Assembly (NCBI RefSeq): GCF_014266025.1
Contig: NZ_JACMYC010000001.1
Span: 372,001 to 436,000 of the forward strand
Source of the DNA: Nocardioides deserti
GTDB lineage: Bacteria; Actinomycetota; Actinomycetes; Propionibacteriales; Nocardioidaceae
Direction of reading: 5' to 3'
DNA length: 64,000 bases
The stretch's first letter is position 1, and each line of letters begins with the position of its first letter. The position numbers were made by a program, and so were the translations under genes. The notes under the pieces were generated by a model. The model searched no databases and was not told where the DNA came from. It saw only the letters and a list, made by a program, of their open reading frames with translations. Below, one piece after another: positions 51,014 to 60,211 of this stretch.

Positions 51014-52678
51014 GTGGCTCACAACATCGCTGACCTGTTCGAGCACGCGGTGGACGCCGCGCCCGACAACCCGGCCGTCAAGGTCGGGGACCGGGTCGCC
51101 ACCTTCGCCGACCTCGAGGCCGAGTCCAACAAGCTCGCGCACTACCTGCAGTCGCAGGGCGTGGGGCCCGGGGACCACGTCGCCATCTACGCCAAGAACA
51201 GCATCGAGCACGTCGTCGCGGTGCTGGCGGTGACGAAGATCCGCGCGGTCAACATCAACGTCAACTACCGGTACGTCGAGGGCGAGCTGAACTACCTCTT
51301 CGACAACGCCGACGTGGTGGCGCTCATCCACGAGCGGACGTACGCCGACCTGGTCGCCGCCTGCTTCCCGAAGCACGACAAGCTGCGGGTGGCGGTCGTC
51401 GTCCCCGACGTCCTGGAGCCGGACGACGCGAGCGACGTGTCGTCGTACGGCGGCGTCCTGTGGGAGGACGCGCTGGCCGGCCAGTCGGCCGAGCGCGACT
51501 TCGGCGAGCGCAGCGGTGACGACCTGCACATCATCTACACCGGCGGCACGACCGGCTTCCCCAAGGGCGTCATGTGGCGCCACGAGGACTTCTGGCGGGT
51601 GCTCGGCGGCGGCATCGACTTCTACACCGGCAACGCGCTGGACGAGCACGACCAGTCCAAGCAGGCGACCGACCCGCGGATGGTCACCTTCCCGCTGAGC
51701 CCGCTCATGCACGGCGGCGCGCAGGCCGGCCTGCTCATGCACCTGTTCGCGGGCCACCTCACGATCCTCGAGCCGAAGTTCGACCCGGTCCGCACCTGGG
51801 AGATCATCGACCGCGAGAAGGTCCAGCTGATCTTCATGACCGGCGACGCGATGGCGCGCCCGCTCATCGAGGCCTACGAGGCCGGCGGCTTCGACGGCTC
51901 CAGCCTGTTCGCGATCTCCAGCAGCGCGGCGATCTTCAGCCCGCCGGTGAAGAAGCGGTGGATGGACGCCTTCCCGAACGCGGTGTTCACCGACTCCATC
52001 GGCGCCTCGGAGACCGGCTTCCAGGGCATGGGCATGCAGGAGAAGGACAACATCAGCCCCGACGGCCCCGTCGTCGCGCTCGGCCCGGCCAGCGTCGTCA
52101 TCGACGAGGACAACCGCGTCCTCGACGTCACCAAGGACGTCGGCAAGGTCGGACGCCTCGGGCGCGGCGGGCACGTCCCCGTGGGCTACTACAAGGACGA
52201 GGCCAAGTCGGCCGCGACCTTCCTGACCATCGACGGCCAGCGCTACTCCGTCCCCGGTGACAACGCGCGCATCGAGGAGGGCGGCAAGGTCACGCTGCTG
52301 GGCCGAGGCTCGAACTGCGTCAACACCGGCGGGGAGAAGGTCTACCCCGAAGAGGTCGAGATGGCGATCAAGGGCCACCCCGCGGTGTACGACGTGCTCG
52401 TGGTCGGCGTGCCCGACGAGCGGTACGGCCAGGCCGTGGCCGCCGTCGTCGAGCTGCGCGAGGGCCACTCGCTCGAGCTCGAGGAGCTCCGCACCTACCT
52501 GCGCGCACACCTGTCGGGCTACAAGCTGCCCCGGGCGCTCACGGTCGTCGACCGGGTGCCGCGCAACGCCACCGGCAAGGCGCAGTACCCGCGGGCCAAG
52601 GAGCTGGCCCTGTCCGCCTCCGGCCCCGCAGCCTCCGCTCCGTCCAGCCAGTCCGTCACCGCACCCACGGGAGCCTGA
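51014..52678 (+). CDS. fadD19: steroid-CoA ligase FadD19
   Basis: A 554-residue AMP-forming ligase that activates C26/27 steroid acids. Characteristic regions are NVNYRYVEGELNYLFDNADV, IIYTGGTTGFPKGVMWRHED, FTDSIGASETGFQGM and INTGGEKVYPEEVE-like NTGGEKVYPEEVEMAIKGHP, ending NATGKAQYPRAKE. These match mycobacterial FadD19, including its position divergent from echA19. The GTG start is 7 nt after a -10 box under a KstR-type operator. The C-terminal ~25 residues are Ser/Ala/Pro-rich and probably unstructured. Confidence 0.9.
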   Translation: MAHNIADLFEHAVDAAPDNPAVKVGDRVATFADLEAESNKLAHYLQSQGVGPGDHVAIYAKNSIEHVVAVLAVTKIRAVNINVNYRYVEGELNYLFDNADVVALIHERTYADLVAACFPKHDKLRVAVVVPDVLEPDDASDVSSYGGVLWEDALAGQSAERDFGERSGDDLHIIYTGGTTGFPKGVMWRHEDFWRVLGGGIDFYTGNALDEHDQSKQATDPRMVTFPLSPLMHGGAQAGLLMHLFAGHLTILEPKFDPVRTWEIIDREKVQLIFMTGDAMARPLIEAYEAGGFDGSSLFAISSSAAIFSPPVKKRWMDAFPNAVFTDSIGASETGFQGMGMQEKDNISPDGPVVALGPASVVIDEDNRVLDVTKDVGKVGRLGRGGHVPVGYYKDEAKSAATFLTIDGQRYSVPGDNARIEEGGKVTLLGRGSNCVNTGGEKVYPEEVEMAIKGHPAVYDVLVVGVPDERYGQAVAAVVELREGHSLELEELRTYLRAHLSGYKLPRALTVVDRVPRNATGKAQYPRAKELALSASGPAASAPSSQSVTAPTGA

Positions 52679-52685
52679 GCACCTG

Positions 52686-53792
52686 ATGCGTACCCCCCTC
52701 TGCGACGCCTTCGGCATCGACTACCCGATCTTCGCCTTCACCCCCTCCGAGCACGTCGCGGCCGCCGTGTCGCGCGCCGGCGGCCTGGGCGTGCTCGGCT
52801 GCGTCCGCTTCAACGACACCGAGGAGCTGGAGCAGACGCTCAGCTGGCTCGACGAGAACACCGACGGCAAGCCGTACGGCGTCGACATCGTCATGCCGAT
52901 GAAGGTGCCGGAGGAGGTCAAGGGGCTCGACGTCTCCTCGATGATCCCCGAGGAGCACAAGCAGTTCGTCGACCAGACGCTGCTCAAGCTCGGCATCCCG
53001 CCGCTGCCCGAGGGCGAGGGCCGGGAGGGCGTGCTCGGCTGGCTGCACTCGGTGGCCCGCAGCCACCTCGACGTGGCGCTGCAGCACCGCCCGGTGCTCA
53101 TCGCCAACGCGCTGGGCTCCCCGCCGAAGGACGTCATCGACAAGTGCCACGAGCACGGCGTGAAGGTCGCCGCGCTCGCAGGCGCGGCCAAGCACGCGCT
53201 GTCCCACGTCGCCAACGGCGTCGACATCATCGTCGCGCAGGGCTACGAGGCCGGCGGCCACACCGGCGAGGTCGCCTCGATGGTGCTGCAGCCCGACATC
53301 GTCGACGCGGTCGGTCCCGACGTGCCGGTGCTCGGCGCCGGCGGCATCGGCTCGGGGCGCCAGATCGCCGCGTCGCTCGCGCTCGGCTCGCAGGGCGTGT
53401 GGACCGGCTCGATCTGGCTCGGCACCGAGGAGTACCGCAACCTCTCGGCCAACCACTCCGCCTGGGAGACCGCCTTCACCCGCGCCTCCTCCAGCGACAC
53501 CGTCCGCACCCGCGTCTACACCGGCAAGCCGGCGCGGCTGCTCAAGACGAGGTGGACGGAGGCCTGGGCCGAGGAGGGTGCCCCGCAGCCGCTGCCGATG
53601 CCGTTGCAGAACCTCCTGGTCGCCGAGGCCCACAACCGGATCGTCGCGTCCAACGATCCCGACGTCATCTCGATGCCGGTCGGCCAGATCGTGGGCCGGA
53701 TGAACGCGGTGCGCCCGGTCGCCGACGTGATGGCCGACCTGGTCGCCGAGTTCGACGAGACCGTCAAGCGGCTCGACGGGATGAGTGTCTAG
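52686..53792 (+). CDS. nitronate monooxygenase-like flavoprotein
   Basis: A 368-residue TIM-barrel flavoprotein from ATG 52686, 7 bp after fadD19. It has GIDYPIFAFTPSEHVAAAVSRAGGLGVLG, then VAQGYEAGGHTGEVASM and VLGAGGIGSGRQIAASLALGSQGVWTG, typical of the FMN site of the 2-nitropropane dioxygenase family. It differs from IpdC in the same window. It is probably co-transcribed with fadD19. Substrate unknown; a steroid-side-chain role is only a positional guess. Confidence 0.8.
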   Translation: MRTPLCDAFGIDYPIFAFTPSEHVAAAVSRAGGLGVLGCVRFNDTEELEQTLSWLDENTDGKPYGVDIVMPMKVPEEVKGLDVSSMIPEEHKQFVDQTLLKLGIPPLPEGEGREGVLGWLHSVARSHLDVALQHRPVLIANALGSPPKDVIDKCHEHGVKVAALAGAAKHALSHVANGVDIIVAQGYEAGGHTGEVASMVLQPDIVDAVGPDVPVLGAGGIGSGRQIAASLALGSQGVWTGSIWLGTEEYRNLSANHSAWETAFTRASSSDTVRTRVYTGKPARLLKTRWTEAWAEEGAPQPLPMPLQNLLVAEAHNRIVASNDPDVISMPVGQIVGRMNAVRPVADVMADLVAEFDETVKRLDGMSV

Positions 53793-53804
53793 CGGGCCGA
53801 CCGC

Positions 53805-54926
53805 TCAGCGGTACGGCGAGGTGCGGGTGACCGCGAGGGCCCGCTGCAGGACGAACGGCTTGGCCTGGCGGCGCAGCCACGGGCGGCCCGCCCAGAGGTA
53901 GCCGTCGACGTGCTCGGCTGCCAGGCGGCGTACGTCGTCGGGCAGGCCCCAGCGCTCGTCGGCGACCCGCCAGGTCGGCGGGATGCCGAGCGTGACGCAG
54001 TGCTCCTGCTTCCGCGTGCGGCAGGTCGGGGCGTTGTCGAAGCGTCCGCCGTGGTGCTTGCGGTTGTGCTCCCAGGTGAAGCCACGGCCGTTCTGCGCGG
54101 TGTCGACGGTGAAGTGCTTGCCGGTGATCCCGCGCGCCGCGAGCGCCTCGACGACCTCGGCACCGAAGCGGACCTGGCGCTCGGTCGTCTCGTAGTGGGT
54201 GGTGTTCAGGTGGAACCCGCGGACCTTGCGGATGCCGGCGCGGACGAGCTGCTTGACGGCGAGCTGCGGGTCGAGGTGGTTCCACCCGGCCGAGCCGACC
54301 TCGATGTAGACCGCGGTGCGGGGGAGCGCGGCGAGGGTGCGGGCGGCGTACCCCACCAGGCGCGAGAGCTCCGTCGACCCGCGCGGCGCGCACAGCGCGA
54401 ACGGGCCGTCGGGCTGGAGCACGACCGCGGCGCGGGTGTCGCCCAGCGCGGCGGCGAAGCGGCGGATCCAGCGCTTGTACGACGTCTTCTCGCCCTTCGT
54501 GGGCAGGCGCGTGCAGGCCTCGTGCTCCCAGGGCACCATCCGGAAGACGGTCAGCTGCACGAGCGCGTCCGGGTCGCCGCCCTGCGCGTTCGCGACGTAC
54601 TCCTTGACCTTCGCGCCGATCGCGCCGTCGGGGATCCAGTCGCCGAACCACTTCGCCTTCGGCGCGTCCGCGATCATCGCGAGCAGCTCGCGCTTGCGGC
54701 CGGACGCCCGCTCGTAGGGCGCCCAGGCCATCTCGGCCCCGCCGCGGTAGACGCCCCACGTCCCGCCCGCGAGCGGGTTGTCGTCAGCGCCCGCGTCGGT
54801 CGTCGGCGCGGTCGTCATGGTCGTCGTGGCGGCCGGCGCCGCGGTCGAGCCGGCGGGCGCGACCGGCAGCAGCGCGAGCAGGAGCGCCGCCACGAGGGCA
54901 GGCAGCAGTGACAGCCGGGGGGACAT
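53805..54926 (-). CDS. secreted glycoside hydrolase family 6 protein
   Basis: A 373-residue exported protein from ATG 54926. The signal peptide SLLPALVAALLLALLPVAPAG is followed by a Thr/Ala linker and a GH6 domain from about residue 45. GH6 landmarks are VVLQPDGPFALCAP (conserved Asp after a hydrophobic strand), VYIEVGSAGWNH, HLNTTHYETT, FTVDTAQNGRG and CVTLGIPPTWR. GH6 enzymes are inverting cellulases. The usual EPD is QPD here. It has no carbohydrate-binding module. It is unrelated to the steroid genes around it. Confidence 0.75.
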   Translation of the reverse strand: MSPRLSLLPALVAALLLALLPVAPAGSTAAPAATTTMTTAPTTDAGADDNPLAGGTWGVYRGGAEMAWAPYERASGRKRELLAMIADAPKAKWFGDWIPDGAIGAKVKEYVANAQGGDPDALVQLTVFRMVPWEHEACTRLPTKGEKTSYKRWIRRFAAALGDTRAAVVLQPDGPFALCAPRGSTELSRLVGYAARTLAALPRTAVYIEVGSAGWNHLDPQLAVKQLVRAGIRKVRGFHLNTTHYETTERQVRFGAEVVEALAARGITGKHFTVDTAQNGRGFTWEHNRKHHGGRFDNAPTCRTRKQEHCVTLGIPPTWRVADERWGLPDDVRRLAAEHVDGYLWAGRPWLRRQAKPFVLQRALAVTRTSPYR

Positions 54927-54996
54927 GGATCCGAGAGTAGGAGCCGTCAAGCAGGCGCGCCGTCGATCCGGCCAGGTGTGACCGATCGGACGATCC

Positions 54997-55053
54997 CGGG
55001 TGGTGCAGCCGGGTGGTGCAGCCGGGTGGTGCAGCCGGGTGGTGCGACCGGGT
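54997..55053. repeat. tandem 13-bp direct repeat, about four copies
   Basis: The unit CGGGTGGTGCAGC occurs three times without gaps, followed by a fourth copy with two changes (CGGGTGGTGCGAC) and a partial fifth. It lies immediately before the 3' end of the fadE27-like gene. Such short tandem repeats vary by slippage. It has no evident coding or binding role. Confidence 0.8.
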
Positions 55054-56171
55054 CAGGCGGGCTCGGCGGCGAGGCGTCGGCCGATGAGCAGGGCCTGCTC
55101 GGTGGCGCCGCCGTGGAGCATCTCGAAGCGCTTGGCGGTGGTGAAGTACCGGTGCGCCTCGCCATCGAGGTCGATGCCGACACCGCCGTGGACGTGGACG
55201 GTGGTGTGCGCGAGCCGGTGGCCGGCGTCGGCCGCCCACAGCTTGGCGATCGCCACCTCGGTCTCGGCCGGCAGACCCTCGGAGAGCCGCCACGCGGCCT
55301 GCCACAGGGTCAGCCGCTGGCCCAGCACGTCGATGTAGCCGTCGGCGAGCCGCTGCGAGACCGCCTGGAACGTCCCGATCGGACGTCCGAACTGCTCCCG
55401 CGTCTTCGCGTACGACGCCGTGAGCGCCAGCGCGCCCTCCGTGACCCCGAGCTGCTCGGCAGCCGCGGCGAGCACGAGCAGCTGGCGCAGCCTGTGGTCG
55501 ACCGAGCCGTCGGCGGGCCCGAGCAGCCGGTCCCCACCGAGCGTCGCGCCGTCGAGCTCGACCCGGGCGACCCGGTCACCGTCGGTGAAGGCGAGCGGAG
55601 TGACGGTCACGCCGGGGTCGTCGGGGCGGACGAGGAAGACCGCGACGCCGTCCGCGGTGTCGGCAGGGACGAGCAGCAGGTCGGCATACGCCCCGGCCGG
55701 GACGACCGCCTTGGCCCCGGTGAGCGACCAGCCGTCGCCGGCGGCGTCCCGGGTGGCTGTCGTCGTCAGCCGCTCGGGTGCGAAGGCGAGGTCCTCGGCG
55801 ACCCCGGCGGTCACCACGGACGCGCCGGAGGCGGCACCGGGCAGCCAGGCGGCCTGCTGCTCGGCCGAGCCGACCTCGGCCAGCAGCCGCGTGGCCGGGC
55901 CGTGGAAGGCGAGCGGGACGGGGGCGACCTTGCGGCCGACCTCGACGAGCACCCGGCACAGCTCGAGGAGGCCGAGGCCGGCGCCGCCGTGCTCCTCCGG
56001 GAGCGCCAGGCCCAGCAGGCCGGCGTCGCCGAGGTCGTTCCAGAGCTCCCGGTCGAACCGGTCGCCGGCCTGCTCGACCGTGCGCATCCGCTCGGGAGTG
56101 GCGCGGTCGGTGAGGATCCGGGCGGCCAGCTCGGCGGCCTCGTCCTGCTCGGGGGTGAAGGAGAAGTCCAT
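55053..56171 (-). CDS. fadE27: acyl-CoA dehydrogenase FadE27/ChsE5-like
   Basis: A 372-residue ACAD subunit (MDFSFTPEQDEAAELAARIL, ALPEEHGGAGLGLLELCRVL, YAKTREQFGRPIGTFQAVSQRLAD, HVHGGVGIDLDGEAHRYF). Length and position directly after the FadE26-like gene match Rv3505 of M. tuberculosis. There FadE26 and FadE27 (ChsE4-ChsE5) form an alpha2-beta2 dehydrogenase for C27 and C24 steroid side chains. The spacing of 9 bp indicates one operon. Confidence 0.88.
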   Translation of the reverse strand: MDFSFTPEQDEAAELAARILTDRATPERMRTVEQAGDRFDRELWNDLGDAGLLGLALPEEHGGAGLGLLELCRVLVEVGRKVAPVPLAFHGPATRLLAEVGSAEQQAAWLPGAASGASVVTAGVAEDLAFAPERLTTTATRDAAGDGWSLTGAKAVVPAGAYADLLLVPADTADGVAVFLVRPDDPGVTVTPLAFTDGDRVARVELDGATLGGDRLLGPADGSVDHRLRQLLVLAAAAEQLGVTEGALALTASYAKTREQFGRPIGTFQAVSQRLADGYIDVLGQRLTLWQAAWRLSEGLPAETEVAIAKLWAADAGHRLAHTTVHVHGGVGIDLDGEAHRYFTTAKRFEMLHGGATEQALLIGRRLAAEPA

Positions 56172-56180
56172 GCCGGTGCC

Positions 56181-57368
56181 CTACCTCTTCGCCGCGGGCA
56201 GCCCGAGGCCCACGTAGCCGATGATGTCGCGCTGGATCTCGTTGGTGCCGCCGCCGAAGGTCATGACGAGCGAGGAGCGGTACATCCGCTCGAGCCGTCC
56301 GGACAGGACCGCGCCCTCGGTCGAGGCCGGCAGCGCGGCGTTCGGGCCGACGACCTCCATCAGCGAGCGGTAGACCTCGGTGGCCAGCTCGGAGCCGTAG
56401 ATCTTGGTCGCCGACGCCTCGGCGGGGGAGAGGTCGACGCCGTGGTCGGCGTCGGAGGCGAGCTTCCAGTTCAGCTGGGTGAGCATCTCGACCCGGGCGT
56501 GCGCCCGGCCGAGCGCGATCTGCACCCACTCGGTGTCGATGACCCGGCTGCCGGTGGCGGTCTTGGTCTCCTGCGCCCAGGCGCGCACCATCCGCAACGA
56601 CTGGGTCAGCGGCGCCGACGAGGTCAGCGCCACCCGCTCGTGGTTGAGCTGGTTGGTCATCAGCGCCCAGCCGCCGTTGAGCTCGCCGACCAGGTTGGAG
56701 GCGGGGACCCGGACGTCCTCGTAGTAGGTCGCGCTCGTGCCGACGCCGGCGACGGTGTGCACCGGGGTGTAGGAGAAGCCCGGGGCGTCGGCCGGCACCA
56801 GGATCATCGAGAGGCCCTTGTGCCGGGGCAGGTCGGGGTCGGTGCGACACGCCAGCCACACCCAGTCGGCGTACTGGATGAGCGAGGTCCACATCTTCTG
56901 CCCGTTGATGACCCACTCGTCGCCCTCGCGGACCGCGCGGGTCCGCAGCGAGGCGAGGTCGGTGCCGGAGCCGGGCTCGGAGTAGCCGATGGAGAAGTGC
57001 AGGTCGCCGGCGAGGATGCGGGGGAGGAAGTACTCCTTCTGCTCGTCGGTGCCGTAGCGCATGATCGTCGGCCCGACGGTGTTGAGCGTGAGGTAGGGGA
57101 TGGGCACCCCGTGGTCGGCCGCGACGTCGGTGAAGATCAGCTGCTCGACCATCGAGCGCGCCTGGCCGCCGTACTCCTCCGGCCAGCCGATGCCGAGCCA
57201 GCCGTCGCTGCCCAGCCGCCGGATGACGTCCTTGTAGACGCCCGCCTCGCCGAACTCGCCGGTGGAGGCGGCCAGGCCGGCGCGGACCTCCGGCGTGACC
57301 AGCTCGGAGAAGTAGTCGTGGAGCTCCTCGCGCAGCGCGAGCTCCGCGTCCGATAGGGCCAGGTGCAT
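56181..57368 (-). CDS. fadE26: acyl-CoA dehydrogenase FadE26/ChsE4-like
   Basis: A 395-residue ACAD. Signature segments are GWPEEYGGQARSMVEQLIFTDVAA, FSIGYSEPGSGTDLASLRTRAV, INGQKMWTSLIQYADWVWLA and LVMTFGGGTNEIQRDIIGYVGLGLP. These closely follow the mycobacterial FadE26 pattern. It partners the next gene. It has a normal leader with GGAGT upstream, and a TATAGT -10 near the KstR-type operator at 57421-57434, shared with divergent kshA. Confidence 0.9.
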   Translation of the reverse strand: MHLALSDAELALREELHDYFSELVTPEVRAGLAASTGEFGEAGVYKDVIRRLGSDGWLGIGWPEEYGGQARSMVEQLIFTDVAADHGVPIPYLTLNTVGPTIMRYGTDEQKEYFLPRILAGDLHFSIGYSEPGSGTDLASLRTRAVREGDEWVINGQKMWTSLIQYADWVWLACRTDPDLPRHKGLSMILVPADAPGFSYTPVHTVAGVGTSATYYEDVRVPASNLVGELNGGWALMTNQLNHERVALTSSAPLTQSLRMVRAWAQETKTATGSRVIDTEWVQIALGRAHARVEMLTQLNWKLASDADHGVDLSPAEASATKIYGSELATEVYRSLMEVVGPNAALPASTEGAVLSGRLERMYRSSLVMTFGGGTNEIQRDIIGYVGLGLPAAKR

Positions 57369-57420
57369 GCTGCGGACTCCTGCCGAGTGGTACCGATGGT
57401 GGAAGAACCGGTCAGAAAAC

Positions 57421-57434
57421 TATAACCTGTTCTC
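57421..57434. promoter_or_regulatory. KstR-type operator between fadE26-fadE27 and kshA
   Basis: TATAACCTGTTCTC matches TnnAACnnGTTnnA except the last base. A minus-strand TATAGT overlaps its left half. Fifty-three bases separate it from the fadE26 ATG and 52 from the kshA ATG, so a bound repressor can block both directions, and both mRNAs have leaders. Confidence 0.75.
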
Positions 57435-57485
57435 GTTTTGGTCCACCGGCACGCGGTACGGCCATCGACGATCGGGAGGCACGCC

Positions 57486-58682
57486 ATGAGCGACACCGGA
57501 TCCAGCACCCGTTTCCTGGACCAGGGCACCCCGCCGGAGCGCTTCGCGCGTGGCTGGCACTGCCTCGGCACCGAGAAGTCCTTCGCCGACGGCAAGCCGC
57601 ACGGCATCGAGGCGTTCGGGACCAAGCTGGTCGTCTGGCAGGACAGCAGGGGCGGGATCAACGTCCTCGACGGCTACTGCCGCCACATGGGTGGCGACCT
57701 GACCCAGGGCTCGGTCAAGGGCGACGAGGTCGCCTGCCCGTTCCACGACTGGCGCTGGGGCGGCGACGGCAAGTGCAAGCAGATCCCCTACGCCCGCCGC
57801 GTCCCGCTGCGCGCCCGGACGCAGAAGTACCCGGTGGTCATCCGCAACGGCCAGGTGCTGATCTGGCACGACGTCGAGGGCTCCGCGCCGGACATGGAGA
57901 TCCTCCCGCCCGAGCTGGCCGGCATCGGCACCGACGAGTGGACCGAGTGGTTCTGGGAGGTCGTGCCGATCGAGGGCTCGAACTGCCGCGAGCTCATCGA
58001 CAACGTCGTCGACATGGCGCACTTCTACTACGTGCACCTGTCGTTCCCGACGAGCTTCCGCAACGTCTTCGAGGGCACCCGCGCGACGCAGTACATGGCG
58101 TCCAAGGGCCGCCCCGACGTGAGCGGCGGGTACGGCGACGCGGAGATGTTCCTGAAGTCCGAGGCCACCTACTACGGGCCGTCGTACATGATCAACTGGC
58201 TCGAGGTCGACTACAAGGGCTTCGTCACCGAGGTCGTCCTCGTCAACTGCCACCTGCCCACCGGGCCGGACTCCTTCACGCTGCAGTACGGCATCGCGGT
58301 CAAGAAGCCCGAGGGCCTCGACGAGAAGACCGCGCAGTACATCGCCAAGAAGTACGCCACGATGTTCGGCGAGGGCTTCCTGCAGGACGTGCACATCTGG
58401 AAGAACAAGGTGCCGGTGCAGAACCCGCTGCTGTGCGAGGAGGACGGACCGGTCTACCAGCTCCGTCGCTGGTACGAGCAATTCTACGTCGACGCCGCCG
58501 ACGTCGCGCCGGAGATGGTCGACCGCTTCGAGTTCGAGGTCGACACGACCAAGGCCAACGAGTTCTGGCAGGCCGAGGTGGCCGAGAACCTGGCCCGCAA
58601 GGCGGCCGAGGACGACGCGGCTGCCGCCGGCGTCGCGAACCCCGAGGCCGAGGGCAAGCCCCAGGTCATGACGGGCACCTGA
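57486..58682 (+). CDS. kshA: 3-ketosteroid 9-alpha-hydroxylase oxygenase, KshA
   Basis: A 398-residue Rieske oxygenase that 9-alpha-hydroxylates androstadienedione-type steroids, which opens ring B when combined with KstD. The Rieske [2Fe-2S] ligands are Cys65/His67 and Cys84/His87 (GYCRHMGG, ACPFHDW). The mononuclear iron site has His179 and His184 in DNVVDMAHFYYVHLSFP. ATG 57486 has GGGAGG at a suitable distance; a longer reading has no support. It is followed after one base by a Cys-rich small protein and then kshB. Confidence 0.95.
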   Translation: MSDTGSSTRFLDQGTPPERFARGWHCLGTEKSFADGKPHGIEAFGTKLVVWQDSRGGINVLDGYCRHMGGDLTQGSVKGDEVACPFHDWRWGGDGKCKQIPYARRVPLRARTQKYPVVIRNGQVLIWHDVEGSAPDMEILPPELAGIGTDEWTEWFWEVVPIEGSNCRELIDNVVDMAHFYYVHLSFPTSFRNVFEGTRATQYMASKGRPDVSGGYGDAEMFLKSEATYYGPSYMINWLEVDYKGFVTEVVLVNCHLPTGPDSFTLQYGIAVKKPEGLDEKTAQYIAKKYATMFGEGFLQDVHIWKNKVPVQNPLLCEEDGPVYQLRRWYEQFYVDAADVAPEMVDRFEFEVDTTKANEFWQAEVAENLARKAAEDDAAAAGVANPEAEGKPQVMTGT

Positions 58683-58683
58683 G

Positions 58684-58977
58684 ATGCCGTCGTTCGTCCC
58701 GCTGAGCCCCGAGACGCTCGAGGACCAGCGCCTCTACACCTCTGCCCGGCTGACCGAGGTCGCGTGCCTGGACTGCCTGGCGAAGGTAGGAGTGAAGAAG
58801 AACAGCGAGCACCACACCTCCATCCAGTGGAGCACCGAGGCGCGGGTGCACTGCCCTGAGCTGAATCGGCGCGCCGGCGGCCGCGAGAGCCACGTCGGCT
58901 GCCCGCGGATGCTGGCGAGCATCGAGACCGCCGTGCGGGAGGGCGCCGTCCCCATCGGCGCCGAGGACGGATACTGA
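58684..58977 (+). CDS. Cys/His-rich small protein between kshA and kshB
   Basis: A 97-residue protein starting one base after kshA. Cys28 and Cys31 form a CLDC knuckle. His43/His44, His56/Cys57 (VHCPEL) and His70/Cys73 (HVGCP) follow, suggesting a zinc ribbon or other metal site. It has no signal or membrane segment. Its tight spacing to kshA and placement before kshB imply a role in the 9-alpha-hydroxylase, for example in assembly or electron transfer. No family is recognised. Confidence 0.8.
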   Translation: MPSFVPLSPETLEDQRLYTSARLTEVACLDCLAKVGVKKNSEHHTSIQWSTEARVHCPELNRRAGGRESHVGCPRMLASIETAVREGAVPIGAEDGY

Positions 58978-59071
58978 GCACCGCTCCACCCACCTGCACC
59001 ATCTGCTCGACCCGCACCTCCGCCGCCCCGCACGACGGCCGTCCCCGGCCGCCCCCGACCAGGAAGACCCC

Positions 59072-60175
59072 GTGGACACCGACTCCTTCGAGCTGAAGAT
59101 CCTCGACGTCGTCGAGGAGACGCCCGACGCCCGCTCCATCAGCTTCGAGGTGCCCGCGGGCGCCGAGGAGCACTTCGCCTACAAGCCCGGGCAGTTCCTG
59201 ACCGTCGCGGTGCCGAGCGAGCAGACCGGGGTCGCCGCGCGGTGCTACTCGCTGTGCAGCAGCCCGGTCGGCGGTGGCCCGCTGACCATCACGGTCAAGC
59301 GCACCGACGGCGGCTACGCCTCGAACTGGCTCTGCGACAACCTCGGTCCCGGCGACTCGCTGCGCGTCCTGCCCCCGAGCGGGATCTTCACGCCGGCCTC
59401 GCTCAGCGCCGACCTCCTGCTCTTCGCCGGCGGGAGCGGCATCACGCCGGTCATGTCGATCACCCGCACCGCGCTGGAGCACGGGACCGGCCGGATCGTG
59501 CTGTTCTACGCCAACCGCGACGAGCGCTCGGTCATCTTCGCCGGCGAGCTCGCCCAGCTGGCCGCCGAGCACCCCGACCGGCTCGTGGTCGTGCACTGGC
59601 TGGAGTCCGTCCAGGGCCTGCCCAGCCAGGAGCAGGTCAAGGCGTTCGCCGCCGGCTACCTGTCGTACGACGCGTTCGTCTGCGGTCCGGCACCGTTCAT
59701 GAAGATGACGGTCGCGGCGCTCAAGGAGCTCGAGTTCCCGCGCGAGCGCCGGCACCAGGAGAAGTTCATCTCGCTGGGCGGCAACCCGTTCGGCGACCTC
59801 CACGACGTCGAGGTGGCCGAGGCGGAGATCGACGCTGCCGAGCACGACGAGGACGACGCCGCCCAGGAGCCGGCGAGCCACGGTGGCGGGCCGGCCGGCC
59901 CGGTGCGCCTCGAGGTCGAGCTCGACGGCGAGACGCACGCCTTCGACGACTGGGCGCCGGGCACGACGATGCTCGACCACCTCGAGGCCAAGGGCGTGAA
60001 GGCGCCGTACTCCTGCCGCGAGGGGGAGTGCTCCGCGTGCGCGGTCCGGCTGCTCGAGGGCGAGGTCGAGATGCGGCACAACGACGTGCTCGACGACGAG
60101 GACCTCGCCGACGGGATCCGCCTCGCCTGCCAGTCGGTCGCGACGACCGACACCGTGCGCGCGACGTACAGCTGA
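59072..60175 (+). CDS. kshB: 3-ketosteroid 9-alpha-hydroxylase reductase, KshB
   Basis: A 367-residue electron-transfer protein that passes NADH electrons to KshA. The N-terminal FNR part has RCYSLCSSP (FAD-binding RxYS), followed by the NAD lobe with LFAGGSGITPVMSI. The C-terminal plant-type [2Fe-2S] ferredoxin has CREGECSACAVRLLEG and a final Cys in LACQSVA. GTG 59072 has AGGAAG upstream. An acidic Ala/Glu/Asp linker of about 25 residues joins the halves, longer than in most family members. Confidence 0.93.
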   Translation: MDTDSFELKILDVVEETPDARSISFEVPAGAEEHFAYKPGQFLTVAVPSEQTGVAARCYSLCSSPVGGGPLTITVKRTDGGYASNWLCDNLGPGDSLRVLPPSGIFTPASLSADLLLFAGGSGITPVMSITRTALEHGTGRIVLFYANRDERSVIFAGELAQLAAEHPDRLVVVHWLESVQGLPSQEQVKAFAAGYLSYDAFVCGPAPFMKMTVAALKELEFPRERRHQEKFISLGGNPFGDLHDVEVAEAEIDAAEHDEDDAAQEPASHGGGPAGPVRLEVELDGETHAFDDWAPGTTMLDHLEAKGVKAPYSCREGECSACAVRLLEGEVEMRHNDVLDDEDLADGIRLACQSVATTDTVRATYS

Positions 60176-60211
60176 CCCGCCCGCACCGACGCGCCGGGGG
60201 CGCGCGAGAAT

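Noticed and set aside
54960..55052. Possible CRISPR-like or ori iteron array
   Set aside because: The units are contiguous 13-mers without spacers, only about four copies, with no nearby replication or cas gene.
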